Part shown: positions 1-7,976 of the stretch, in pieces
Position numbering within the stretch: position 1 is the first letter of the stretch
Layout: every line of letters starts with the position of its first letter
From: Haliscomenobacteraceae bacterium
GTDB lineage: Bacteria > Bacteroidota > Bacteroidia > Chitinophagales > Saprospiraceae
Assembly: GCA_947501115.1 (NCBI GenBank)
Contig: CANMVX010000006.1
Location: 61,587 to 125,586 of the forward strand
Direction of reading: 5' to 3'
DNA length: 64,000 nt
The notes under the pieces: generated by a model
Database searches by the model: none
Seen by the model: only the letters and a program-made list of their open reading frames with translations
What the model was told of the DNA's origin: nothing
Made by a program: the position numbers and the translations under genes

Positions 1-106
1 TAGAATAATGGGCGTTTTGTACTTGAGATTGTGTAACGAGAACTACAGCCAGGCAATAAATGATGGCTAATAGATAGACGCTAAAGTTTTTTATCCTCTT
101 TCTCAC
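1..106 (-). CDS. 5' end of an exported protein, cut by the window edge
   Basis: An open frame starts at a GTG (positions 104-106) and runs off the left edge; 35 codons are visible. The peptide begins MRKRIKNF, then a hydrophobic stretch (VYLLAIIYCLAVVLV), then polar residues (TQSQVQNA). This is the pattern of a Sec signal peptide. A good Bacteroidota promoter lies immediately upstream on the same strand (111-140), so the transcript would have almost no leader. No ATG is available in this frame, so the start is uncertain. The function cannot be inferred from this fragment. Confidence 0.4.
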   Translation of the reverse strand, partial: MRKRIKNFSVYLLAIIYCLAVVLVTQSQVQNAHYS

Positions 107-110
107 AAAG

Positions 111-140
111 CAAATATAGGTGTTTATTTATATTTTCAAA
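111..140 (-). promoter_or_regulatory. Bacteroidota-type promoter
   Basis: Read on the minus strand there is a TTTG (-33-like, 140-137), 18 bases, then TATATTTG (118-111), which fits the TAnnTTTG -7 consensus of this phylum. It lies between the Gfo/Idh gene and the truncated exported-protein gene. Transcription would begin at or within a few bases of the proposed GTG. Confidence 0.5.
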
Positions 141-149
141 AATTATAAA

Positions 150-1076
150 TTAAGATGGACTGGATTTAAGATTATTGATAATCTGTTGAGCAAGTTGCAA
201 AGCTTTTAACCCATCATTTACTGTAACAACGGGCTGTTTCTTATAAAATATGGCTTCTGCAAAGGAGCGCAATTCTTCCTTCAGGGCATTATGATGTAAG
301 AAAACAGGCATTTCTATTTCAGTATTTAGAGATGAAAGGGAGAAAATCTGGCTTTTTTTCTCTAAAAAATCCATGCTAATGTATGCATCAGGTTGAAACA
401 AACGCATTTTCCTCATTTTTTTCATCGAAATTCTAGAGGAGGTTACATTGGCGACTGCACCATTTGCAAATTCAATTCTTGCATTGGCAATATCGGGGGT
501 AGGACTCAAAATAGCCACCCCATTAGCTCTGATATCTGTGATTTCGAAGGGGATAAGTTGCAAAATAAGATCTAAATCATGTATCATCAAATCTAAAACT
601 ACTGAGACATCAGTACCCCGTGCATTGAATGGAGCCAGTCTATGTACTTCGATAAACATTGGATGTAATCCGAGATCTTTGACACTTAACCAGGCGGGAT
701 TGAAGCGTTCAATATGTCCTACCTGAACTACGGGGTAAGTTTGTTTATCATTGAACCAGTTTTTTAAGTATAACGCTTCCTCCAGCGTATCCGTTATCGG
801 TTTCTCAATGAACAAATGTTTATCACGGGATAAAACCTGTTTTGCATAAAAATAATGAAAAGAGGTTGGGACAGACAAAATAATGGCGTCAGAAGCTTCA
901 ATTAAGGAAGCTGCATGGTTAAAAGAGGTCCATTGGGATAAATCAGGCGATGATTCTCCAATTTGTGGGTCATTATCGTAATATCCTGCGACGGTGAACC
1001 ATTCAGGTAATTCATTGAGTTGTTTTAATATTAACTTCCCTAAATGACCTGCACCAATGACTCCAACTGTAATCAT
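150..1076 (-). CDS. Gfo/Idh/MocA family NAD(P)-dependent oxidoreductase
   Basis: A 308-residue cytosolic oxidoreductase. The N-terminus is a Rossmann fold with VGVIGAGHLGK at residues 4-14. The family EKP motif follows (LFIEKPI, near residue 90), and the C-terminal alpha/beta domain carries an HDLDL segment (near 166) in the position of the catalytic His/Asp region. Members oxidise or reduce sugars and sugar-like alcohols; the substrate here is unknown. It is the last gene of the long minus-strand operon starting at 7854, 8 bases after the preceding small membrane protein. That context (fatty aldehyde and acyl-CoA enzymes) does not match a typical sugar role. Confidence 0.85.
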   Translation of the reverse strand: MITVGVIGAGHLGKLILKQLNELPEWFTVAGYYDNDPQIGESSPDLSQWTSFNHAASLIEASDAIILSVPTSFHYFYAKQVLSRDKHLFIEKPITDTLEEALYLKNWFNDKQTYPVVQVGHIERFNPAWLSVKDLGLHPMFIEVHRLAPFNARGTDVSVVLDLMIHDLDLILQLIPFEITDIRANGVAILSPTPDIANARIEFANGAVANVTSSRISMKKMRKMRLFQPDAYISMDFLEKKSQIFSLSSLNTEIEMPVFLHHNALKEELRSFAEAIFYKKQPVVTVNDGLKALQLAQQIINNLKSSPS

Positions 1077-1084
1077 AGCCGCGG

Positions 1085-1393
1085 TTATTCTCTAAAATAC
1101 ATTAAAACAGCCCCCAAGAGGGTGATAAGCACCATTAAAACAGAGGCCATTTTAATGGCTAATCTTATGTATTTTGAGAAATCTCTAATAGCTTGGGCCT
1201 GATTTGGATAACGTGGGACTACATCTTTTTCCAGTTTATCTGGATGAAAAACATCCATCGCATTGAATTCCACCTTATGACGAACCAGGATTTGATAGTT
1301 ATTTAAAACCTTGACACGAAAATAAAAGGATAAGAAAAGCATGCTTAAAAAGAGCAGCGTAATGATGATAAATAGGGTAAGGAATAAACTCAT
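1085..1393 (-). CDS. small two-helix membrane protein, unknown function
   Basis: 102 residues with an N-terminal membrane helix (about residues 4-26), a polar middle rich in charged residues (about 27-77) and a second helix near the C-terminus (about 78-98). I do not recognise a family. Its start overlaps the stop of the upstream gene by 4 bases (ATGA arrangement), so the two are probably translationally coupled and may form one membrane unit within the oxidation operon. Confidence 0.6.
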   Translation of the reverse strand: MSLFLTLFIIITLLFLSMLFLSFYFRVKVLNNYQILVRHKVEFNAMDVFHPDKLEKDVVPRYPNQAQAIRDFSKYIRLAIKMASVLMVLITLLGAVLMYFRE

Positions 1394-1767
1394 TTATTTA
1401 AATCTTTTTCTTTTTTCCAACCTGAACTTAATCCGGCAGCAATAAGAAGATGTAACGAACCTGCCCGGGCGTCAGGATTATAAATAAACTGACTTAGACT
1501 AAGCAGGGTATGAAAAAGGATGAGTAAAATAATCAGTCCATTTCGTTGGGCGCTTCCCGGAACTTCTCGTAAGGCCCAAAAAGAAATAGCTACAGGAAGA
1601 AGGGCTGCAGAACCATACATAGCCAATAACATTTTCGGTGTATTTTCACCGTGTAAAGGCTGTAAGGCGGAAATAAATTTCAAGTATGAAGGGAAAAACC
1701 AGCATAAAATGGCTATTCCTCCTTCTAAAACAATGGTGGTGTAAAGTAATATTTTAACAATTTTCAT
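1390..1767 (-). CDS. small four-helix membrane protein, unknown function
   Basis: 125 residues with about four hydrophobic segments (roughly 5-25, 45-65, 75-95 and 100-115) and a short basic C-terminus (KKEKDLNK). It has no recognisable catalytic motif. It starts 4 bases after the SDR gene and overlaps the next small membrane gene by 4 bases. Co-transcription with the lipid/aldehyde enzymes suggests a membrane-anchoring or transport role, but this is inference only. Confidence 0.6.
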   Translation of the reverse strand: MKIVKILLYTTIVLEGGIAILCWFFPSYLKFISALQPLHGENTPKMLLAMYGSAALLPVAISFWALREVPGSAQRNGLIILLILFHTLLSLSQFIYNPDARAGSLHLLIAAGLSSGWKKEKDLNK

Positions 1768-1771
1768 TGGC

Positions 1772-2566
1772 TCATTTTCTATTTTCGCGAAGGTAATATG
1801 CAGACATCCAAATAACGACAGCTTCGGGTAATCTTTTCATAATTGATAGTAAAAAAGATAGGCCTTTACCTGGAACAACCAGATTTTTGCCATTTTTCAT
1901 ACCCTTAAGAATATCTCTAACTACAGTGTCAGGCGTTACCACCATCCAGTTTTTGAAGGTTCTGGACTTTTCCATTCCCGCGCGTTCCATAAATCCTGTG
2001 TTTACCACAGGCGTAGGACAAACGGCCATCGTACGAACAGCAAACCCAGCTTCTCTTAATTCAAAATCAATAGATCGGGTAAACTGTAAAACAAAACTTT
2101 TGGTTGCACCATAAGTTCCTAAACGAGGGTTTGGCTGGAAGGCTGAAATGGAGGAAATGTTTATAATCCAACCACTATTGCGCTGAATCATTTCTTTCAA
2201 AAAATAACGGGTTAACTGGTAAACATTCAACATGTTTAACTGAAGCATTTTAAATTCGCTCTCCTGATCTGTTTCCCAAACATACCCGTAGGTGCCAAAT
2301 CCAGCGTTATTTACCAGAATATCAGGAACAAAATCGGCATTTAAGGCCGCTTGATATACAGATAGGGCACTTTCCGGAAGCGTCAGGTCAATTTCAAGCC
2401 CGAAAACTTGCAGATTTGGAAAATCTTTTTTAAGATTTTCTATAGCCAAAGGTAGTAATCCGTCTTCCTTAGCCACTAAAAACAAAGCGTTCCCTTCTCG
2501 TGCAAATGCTTTGGCAAGTTCAAGACCAATGCCTTGGGAACCACCCGTAATGAGCATTTTTTTCAT
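1772..2566 (-). CDS. short-chain dehydrogenase/reductase (SDR)
   Basis: 264 residues, the usual length for a classical SDR. It shows the cofactor motif ITGGSQGIG (residues 6-14), the NNAG structural motif, an active-site Ser (SSIS) and the catalytic pair in YGATK. The C-terminal part is hydrophobic (LLSIMKRLPEAVVIWMSAYY), as in membrane-associated SDRs that act on lipid substrates. It probably interconverts an alcohol and a ketone or aldehyde with NAD(P)(H). It lies 6 bases downstream of the aldehyde dehydrogenase gene, so a paired alcohol-to-aldehyde-to-acid route is plausible. The substrate is not shown by the sequence. Confidence 0.85.
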   Translation of the reverse strand: MKKMLITGGSQGIGLELAKAFAREGNALFLVAKEDGLLPLAIENLKKDFPNLQVFGLEIDLTLPESALSVYQAALNADFVPDILVNNAGFGTYGYVWETDQESEFKMLQLNMLNVYQLTRYFLKEMIQRNSGWIINISSISAFQPNPRLGTYGATKSFVLQFTRSIDFELREAGFAVRTMAVCPTPVVNTGFMERAGMEKSRTFKNWMVVTPDTVVRDILKGMKNGKNLVVPGKGLSFLLSIMKRLPEAVVIWMSAYYLRENRK

Positions 2567-2572
2567 GTAAAA

Positions 2573-4003
2573 TCAAGACAATTTGAAGGCAAGAAAAGAA
2601 ACCAGTTTCTGTTTAAATCCATTATAAGGAGGATAAATAAAGGATAGGGTTCCAAAATTTCTTTTAACTATACCCCGCTCATTGGAGAAATCAACAAAAG
2701 AATGAAATCCCATCGCTTTGCCAAGCCCACTGTTATTAACGCCACCGAAAGGGAGTTCCGGATTCAGATAACCAAGTAAATAATCATTTATTACCGTTCC
2801 ACCTGAGGATGTTTTACTAATTATCTCGTTGATGAATGCGTTGTTTTTTGAGGCAACATAAAGAGATAGTGGTTTAGGCTTTTCGTAAATAATCTCTACC
2901 ACTTCATTTATATCCTTGAATGTCATCATAGGCATAACCGGTCCGAAAATTTCTTCCTCCATGATTTTCATATCATGAGAAACATTTCCAAGGAGGGTGG
3001 GGGAAATAAATCGTTCTGTTTCATCAAATTCTCCTCCGGCCAGCACTTTGGCACCTTTAGAGATTGCATCATCGAATAACGCTTTTATTCTGTTAAAATG
3101 CCTATTATTTATGATCCTGCAATAATCAGGAGAGTTTTTAATTCCTTTATTTTCAGGATTATAAAATGCACTTATACTTTTTTGATAGGCTTTAGTAAAC
3201 TCTTCAGCGACGCTTTCCTCAACTAATAAATAATCCGGAGCGATGCATGTTTGGCCATTATTAAAGTGTTTTGCCCACACACATTTTTCTGCAGCCTCAG
3301 ATATTGGTGCTGATTTTTCAATGATGGCAGGTGATTTTCCTCCCAGTTCCAGGGTAACGGAAGAAAGGTGCTGGGCAGCTGCGGCCATCACCACTTTTCC
3401 AATTTGAGGACTTCCTGTGAAATAAATATGATTAAAAGGCAGGGATAATAGTCGGCTTGCCAGAGAGGCATCTCCTTCCAAGACAGTAACTTCATCTTTT
3501 GGATAAAGTTCTGATAGCATATTATTAATAAATTGAGCCGTGTGCGCAGCTAGTTCTGATGGTTTTAAAAGAACTGTATTTCCAGCGGCTATGGCATAGA
3601 TTAAGGGAAGAATGGACAGATTAAAAGGGTAATTCCATGGAGAAAGGATCAGGCAAACTCCTTTAGATTCGTATTTAATCCATGAGGAAGTTCCAACGAG
3701 GGTGATAGGTGTATCCACAACTTTGTCAGCCATCCAACGTGAGAGATTTTTTTTAACATGAGTTATTTGCTGAATAATAGCACTTATCTCGCTACTCATA
3801 ACTTCCACTGGATGTTTCTTGAAATCGGCATATAAAGCGTTTTCCAACAATGTAATGTTTGCCGGGGTTCTTAAATAGGCTTCCAGTTTTTTTAATTTGT
3901 CGATTCTTTCCTGAACAGATGAACGGGAAGTAATGCGAGCCTTCGATTTTAAATTTTGGAAAACTAACTGAAGATCGTCAGTGGTATTTGTTGAAATAGT
4001 CAT
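2573..4003 (-). CDS. aldehyde dehydrogenase, class 3-like (fatty aldehyde type)
   Basis: 476 residues, full length for the ALDH3 group. It has the substrate/cofactor signature PWNYPFNL (near 123), FTGSPQIG (near 195), the general base Glu219 in LELGG, the catalytic Cys253 in GQTCIAPDY, and EEEIFGPV. The C-terminal PPYNGFKQK resembles the ALDH3/FALDH tail. ALDH3 enzymes oxidise medium- and long-chain aldehydes to fatty acids with NAD(P)+. The acyl-CoA ligase gene 37 bases upstream would activate that acid to its CoA thioester, so the two steps fit together. The length and all key residues are intact. Confidence 0.9.
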   Translation of the reverse strand: MTISTNTTDDLQLVFQNLKSKARITSRSSVQERIDKLKKLEAYLRTPANITLLENALYADFKKHPVEVMSSEISAIIQQITHVKKNLSRWMADKVVDTPITLVGTSSWIKYESKGVCLILSPWNYPFNLSILPLIYAIAAGNTVLLKPSELAAHTAQFINNMLSELYPKDEVTVLEGDASLASRLLSLPFNHIYFTGSPQIGKVVMAAAAQHLSSVTLELGGKSPAIIEKSAPISEAAEKCVWAKHFNNGQTCIAPDYLLVEESVAEEFTKAYQKSISAFYNPENKGIKNSPDYCRIINNRHFNRIKALFDDAISKGAKVLAGGEFDETERFISPTLLGNVSHDMKIMEEEIFGPVMPMMTFKDINEVVEIIYEKPKPLSLYVASKNNAFINEIISKTSSGGTVINDYLLGYLNPELPFGGVNNSGLGKAMGFHSFVDFSNERGIVKRNFGTLSFIYPPYNGFKQKLVSFLAFKLS

Positions 4004-4040
4004 GTTTTTACTTTTTTTTATAAATATATGTTATTTTAAA

Positions 4041-5729
4041 TCATTCCCAAATGATAGGGAGAGGAGATTGGCTCCAATCCTCAAATTTATGGCTAAATAA
4101 CTGATTTAAGCGATGTCTCTTTATTTTCAGTGTTGGAGTTAATATGCCGTTTGAAACATCCCATGGTTCTGAAATAATAACGACAGAGGATATTTTTTCA
4201 AAATTTGAGACTTTTTGGTTAACGGCATTGAGTGTATTTTGCAATCGCATGTTTATATCTTCTTTGGGTAAAGTTTGAGCAAATTCTGATAAATTTATCA
4301 GGGCTAATGGCTGAGGAAGTCCAATACCAACGACACAAACCTGTTCAATCAAATCATTGACAGCAAATGGAAATTCAAGGGTAGCAGGTGAAATAAATTT
4401 TCCTTTTGCTGATTTAAACGTTTCTGAAATTCGTCCGGTAATGTATAGATAACCCTCATCATCTATTTTTCCCATATCACCGGTATGTAACCAATTATTC
4501 TCAATGACTGCGTTAGTTAAAGAATCGTCCTCGAAATAGCCCCTCATTAGCCAGGGAGCTTGCATTAATATTTCGCTGTTTTCCGGGTCTATTTTTAACT
4601 TAACGCCAGGTACAGCCTTACCCACCGTGCCATTTTTTTGAATATTTTGTGGCATGAGCGTACAGCCTCCGCAGTTCTCAGTCATCGCATAAACCTCCTG
4701 AATAGGAATGCCTAATTTGTCAAAAAAAACTTTTAAACTATCTGAAGCGGGAGCAGCGCCAGTTAGCCGGATTTTAGCATTGGAAAGACCTAAGTTTTTC
4801 TTTAGCAAATATTTTAAAAAATCACCCAGAAAAGGAATTTTCACCAGGTTAAATAGCAATGGTTCAGGTATCTTAGAGACAATACCCATTCTAAATTTTG
4901 TCCAAATTCTTGGAACAGCCATAAAAACAGTTGGCTGTGTCTGTTTCAGATTAAAAATAAAAGTTTGCAGGGACTCTCCAAAGGAAATACTTCCGCCGGT
5001 GTGTATCGCGGCAGCGGCGACAATAAGCCTCTCTGCAATATGATTTAAAGGCAAGTAGGAAAAAAAACGATGATACTTTGTATGGGCGAGACCTAAAAAG
5101 TTGGTTTCTTTTTCTAATTGCATAAGAGAAGCGGGACCATCAAAATCGATCATAACCCCTTTAGGCTTACCTGTAGTTCCTGATGTAAAAAGAATGGTCC
5201 AAATATCCTTTAATGCAGGCACCGGTTTACCCCTCATTGGCTGATACCTATTTATCAGAATATCCCATTGAAAGCCATTGGAAACTAAACTATTACCTGC
5301 ATAATGGGGAAATGAAATTATCGGAAGATCTGCGGGAACCCCCTTTTGCTGGTTTTCCCAATCATCTAATTTACCTACAAAAAGGAGTTTTATTTTACCA
5401 GCTTCAATAACTTCTGATAATTGATCAGCCGTTTGATTCGGATAAAAAGGGACAGAAATCAGACCGGACATCATCAGCGCAAGATCAGTAATAATCCAGT
5501 GGTAACAATTTTTTGAAAGGATGCCAACATTATCGCCGGGTACCAAGCCCATATCAAGGAGCGCAGCGGCCATTCTCCTTGCCTGAGATCCTGTTTCTTT
5601 CCAACTTATATCCTTCCATTTTTTACCTTCGGGTTGACGAAGAAATATTCGATTGGGTTGTAATTCTTCCCATTCATAAAAATATTCCAGCAAGGATAAC
5701 TTGTTTGTGTTAAGGGTTGTATTTTCCAT
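4041..5729 (-). CDS. long-chain fatty acid-CoA ligase (AMP-forming)
   Basis: 562 residues of the ANL superfamily. The P-loop-like motif is FTSGTTGKPKGV, the fatty-acyl ligase signature is seen as YLPLNHIAER, the A5 motif as VYAMTENCGG, and the hinge region as WLHTGDMGKIDDEGYLYITGR followed by a catalytic Lys (KSAKGKFISP). The overall pattern is nearest to the FadD15/bubblegum type of acyl-CoA synthetase. It makes acyl-CoA from a free fatty acid, ATP and CoA at the inner membrane. It lies between the enoyl-CoA-reductase-like SDR (41-base gap) and the aldehyde dehydrogenase (37-base gap). Confidence 0.9.
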   Translation of the reverse strand: MENTTLNTNKLSLLEYFYEWEELQPNRIFLRQPEGKKWKDISWKETGSQARRMAAALLDMGLVPGDNVGILSKNCYHWIITDLALMMSGLISVPFYPNQTADQLSEVIEAGKIKLLFVGKLDDWENQQKGVPADLPIISFPHYAGNSLVSNGFQWDILINRYQPMRGKPVPALKDIWTILFTSGTTGKPKGVMIDFDGPASLMQLEKETNFLGLAHTKYHRFFSYLPLNHIAERLIVAAAAIHTGGSISFGESLQTFIFNLKQTQPTVFMAVPRIWTKFRMGIVSKIPEPLLFNLVKIPFLGDFLKYLLKKNLGLSNAKIRLTGAAPASDSLKVFFDKLGIPIQEVYAMTENCGGCTLMPQNIQKNGTVGKAVPGVKLKIDPENSEILMQAPWLMRGYFEDDSLTNAVIENNWLHTGDMGKIDDEGYLYITGRISETFKSAKGKFISPATLEFPFAVNDLIEQVCVVGIGLPQPLALINLSEFAQTLPKEDINMRLQNTLNAVNQKVSNFEKISSVVIISEPWDVSNGILTPTLKIKRHRLNQLFSHKFEDWSQSPLPIIWE

Positions 5730-5770
5730 CTAATCTACAAGAAACTGGGGATTTAGAGTTTGAAATGAGA

Positions 5771-6544
5771 TTAAAGCAAATAGGGGCTACCGTGTAAATG
5801 TTGTCCTCCGTCCAAGTAAATAGTGTCACCAGTCAGATAATCAGCGGCTTGTGTACTTAAAAAAAGAGTCAGTGAGGCCACTTCGTCCACTCGACCCAAT
5901 CTCTTTGCTGGAATATTTTCTGCCAGACCATGTAACATTTGTGGTGGATAGTTGTCCAGTCCGGATGATAAAATGATCCCAGGTGCTATGGCATTAATTT
6001 GTATATTGTATTTACTCCATTCAACGGCCAGCGATTTAGTTAGATTATCCACACCAGCTCTCGCGGCACCGGTATGAACCATTCCTGGAAATCCTCTGTA
6101 AATGTTCACGATAATAGTAACAATTTTTCCTTCTTTTTGTGGGATGAAAAATTGATTTGCCATGGTCTGTGTCATAAACCAGGTGCCATTTAGATTATTA
6201 TTAATGACAGCGAGCCAGCCTTTTTCACTAATATCTTCTGCGGGCGAAAGGAATTGGCCACCCGCGTTATTTATTAATATATCTAATCGACCCGTTTTTT
6301 CTTTAATGAAATTGGCTAAATCTAAGATTTGTGCTGTTTCCCTAATATCTGTTGTTTTCTCAAAACATGTGCCCAGAAGGCTCAATTCCTCTATGGCCTC
6401 CTTTAATTTGGCTTCTTTTCGACCACAAATAAACACTGTTGCCCCTGCTTTTAGAAACTGAGCGGCAATTTCTTTACCAATACCCGATCCGCCACCTGTC
6501 ACTAAAACAGACTTATTTTTAAACAAATCATCTCTGAAAATCAT
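5771..6544 (-). CDS. SDR, trans-2-enoyl-CoA / 2,4-dienoyl-CoA reductase-like
   Basis: 257 residues with the cofactor motif VTGGGSGIG (residues 15-23) and NNAGG. Where classical SDRs have YxxxK this protein reads GAARAGVDNLTK, so the usual Tyr is absent. This replacement is typical of the peroxisomal trans-2-enoyl-CoA reductase and 2,4-dienoyl-CoA reductase groups, which use a different arrangement to reduce unsaturated acyl-CoA with NADPH. The neighbouring acyl-CoA ligase agrees with a CoA-thioester substrate. Its start overlaps the end of the flavin monooxygenase gene by 4 bases. Confidence 0.8.
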   Translation of the reverse strand: MIFRDDLFKNKSVLVTGGGSGIGKEIAAQFLKAGATVFICGRKEAKLKEAIEELSLLGTCFEKTTDIRETAQILDLANFIKEKTGRLDILINNAGGQFLSPAEDISEKGWLAVINNNLNGTWFMTQTMANQFFIPQKEGKIVTIIVNIYRGFPGMVHTGAARAGVDNLTKSLAVEWSKYNIQINAIAPGIILSSGLDNYPPQMLHGLAENIPAKRLGRVDEVASLTLFLSTQAADYLTGDTIYLDGGQHLHGSPYLL

Positions 6545-7854
6545 ACTGTTTCAAATTTATTTTTTCTTAATTCTTTTTTTAATTTATTCATAAAAGACTG
6601 ATAATGCACTTCTATGGTGTGTCTTTTTGCTGAAAGGAATTCTTTTGAAATGTCATTTGCATCCTTTTCTGCTAATGATTTTACATCACCCTCTGGCTTC
6701 CATTTTTTCATAATATACTTCGCCGCTAATTTAGCCTGATAATCACTTAAAGGCCAAACAGCGCCTTGTGGTTGAAATAAACCTATGAAAATCAAGTTCT
6801 TATAATCAGGGTGAAACATTCTCAAATAGAGAGGCACGCTATCTCCCTCTTCCCACTGAATGAACTGTTTACTAAAAAAGGGAAAACTAATTTTATAACC
6901 CGTAGCCGCTATGATAGTATCAAAATTTTCATGTTTACCATCCTGAAAATATACTTCTTTATCTTCGATTTTTTTGATGCCAGTCCTTGGAGTAACCTTT
7001 CCGTGTCTTATTTTATATAAAAGTTCAGAATTTAAGGTTGGATGAACCTTAGTCACTGCAAAATCTGGCTCGGGTAACCCGTAATCTTTATATCGCCCAA
7101 CCTGAATAAAAACAGCTAATCGCCTGAGAGGATTGGATATAAAGGTGGGAAGCCAGGCCATGCCTTTGTTAAAAGTATCAGTAGGTTTTCCAAGGAAAAA
7201 TTTGGGAATGATATATTGAGGATTTCTAACAGAAATGGCGGTGTATTCAGCCACTCGGCTTATTTCAACCGCACAGTCACATCCTGAATTTCCCGCTCCA
7301 ACGACTAAGACTTTTTTTCCCGAAAAGGGTTTATTTGTTTTATAAAGGTGGGAATGTATTAATTCACCTTTAAAAGAGGTAAGTTCCTCTGGAATTCTCG
7401 GTTTTGAATGATGACCATTGGCAATAAGCAGGTAATCAAACGTTTTAATTTCGCCAGTACTCAAGGTGAGTTCCCATCGTTCATTCTCCTGGACTTTTGC
7501 CTCAATGACCCTCGTATTAAATTGAATGTGAGGGAATAAATTAAAATGGGTAGCATAATCATGAAAATAACGCCAAACTTGTTGGTGTGATGGATAATCC
7601 GGATAATTTTCAGGCATAGGGAAATCCTCAAAGGAGGACATCGTTTTCGAACTTATTATGTGGGTGGTTTCACATACACTGGAATGAGATTCCTTTTCAG
7701 AAAAAAGCCAGTTACCACCAATTTGATCATTTTGTTCAAAACAGATGACTTCGCCAACTCCGGCTTGAACCATGTTTTTTAAGGTCGTAAGTCCTGAACA
7801 ACCAGCCCCAATGATGGCAATAGATGGTTTATTAGGGTATTCTTTGCTTAACAT
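6541..7854 (-). CDS. flavin-containing monooxygenase
   Basis: 437 residues. The FAD site is IAIIGAGCSGL (residues 12-22), the NADPH site is VVGAGNSGCD, the FMO signature FxGxxxHxxxY is present as FKGELIHSHLY, and the later ATGY motif is intact. Such enzymes oxygenate N or S atoms, or carry out Baeyer-Villiger oxidation of ketones using O2 and NADPH. This is the first gene of the eight-gene minus-strand operon. With the acyl-CoA ligase, enoyl reductase and aldehyde dehydrogenase that follow, an oxygenation of an alkyl or ketone lipid that feeds aldehydes and acids downstream is a reasonable inference, not proven. Confidence 0.88.
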   Translation of the reverse strand: MLSKEYPNKPSIAIIGAGCSGLTTLKNMVQAGVGEVICFEQNDQIGGNWLFSEKESHSSVCETTHIISSKTMSSFEDFPMPENYPDYPSHQQVWRYFHDYATHFNLFPHIQFNTRVIEAKVQENERWELTLSTGEIKTFDYLLIANGHHSKPRIPEELTSFKGELIHSHLYKTNKPFSGKKVLVVGAGNSGCDCAVEISRVAEYTAISVRNPQYIIPKFFLGKPTDTFNKGMAWLPTFISNPLRRLAVFIQVGRYKDYGLPEPDFAVTKVHPTLNSELLYKIRHGKVTPRTGIKKIEDKEVYFQDGKHENFDTIIAATGYKISFPFFSKQFIQWEEGDSVPLYLRMFHPDYKNLIFIGLFQPQGAVWPLSDYQAKLAAKYIMKKWKPEGDVKSLAEKDANDISKEFLSAKRHTIEVHYQSFMNKLKKELRKNKFETV

Positions 7855-7976
7855 TGTTATTTACTTGTTTTTATCCGCTTTCATAAATATGGTAAAAATT
7901 ATCTAAAAAAGAAAGGCTTTTTACATTCTGACACATTTTTATTACTTTTAATTTTCACAAACCTTATTTTATTATT

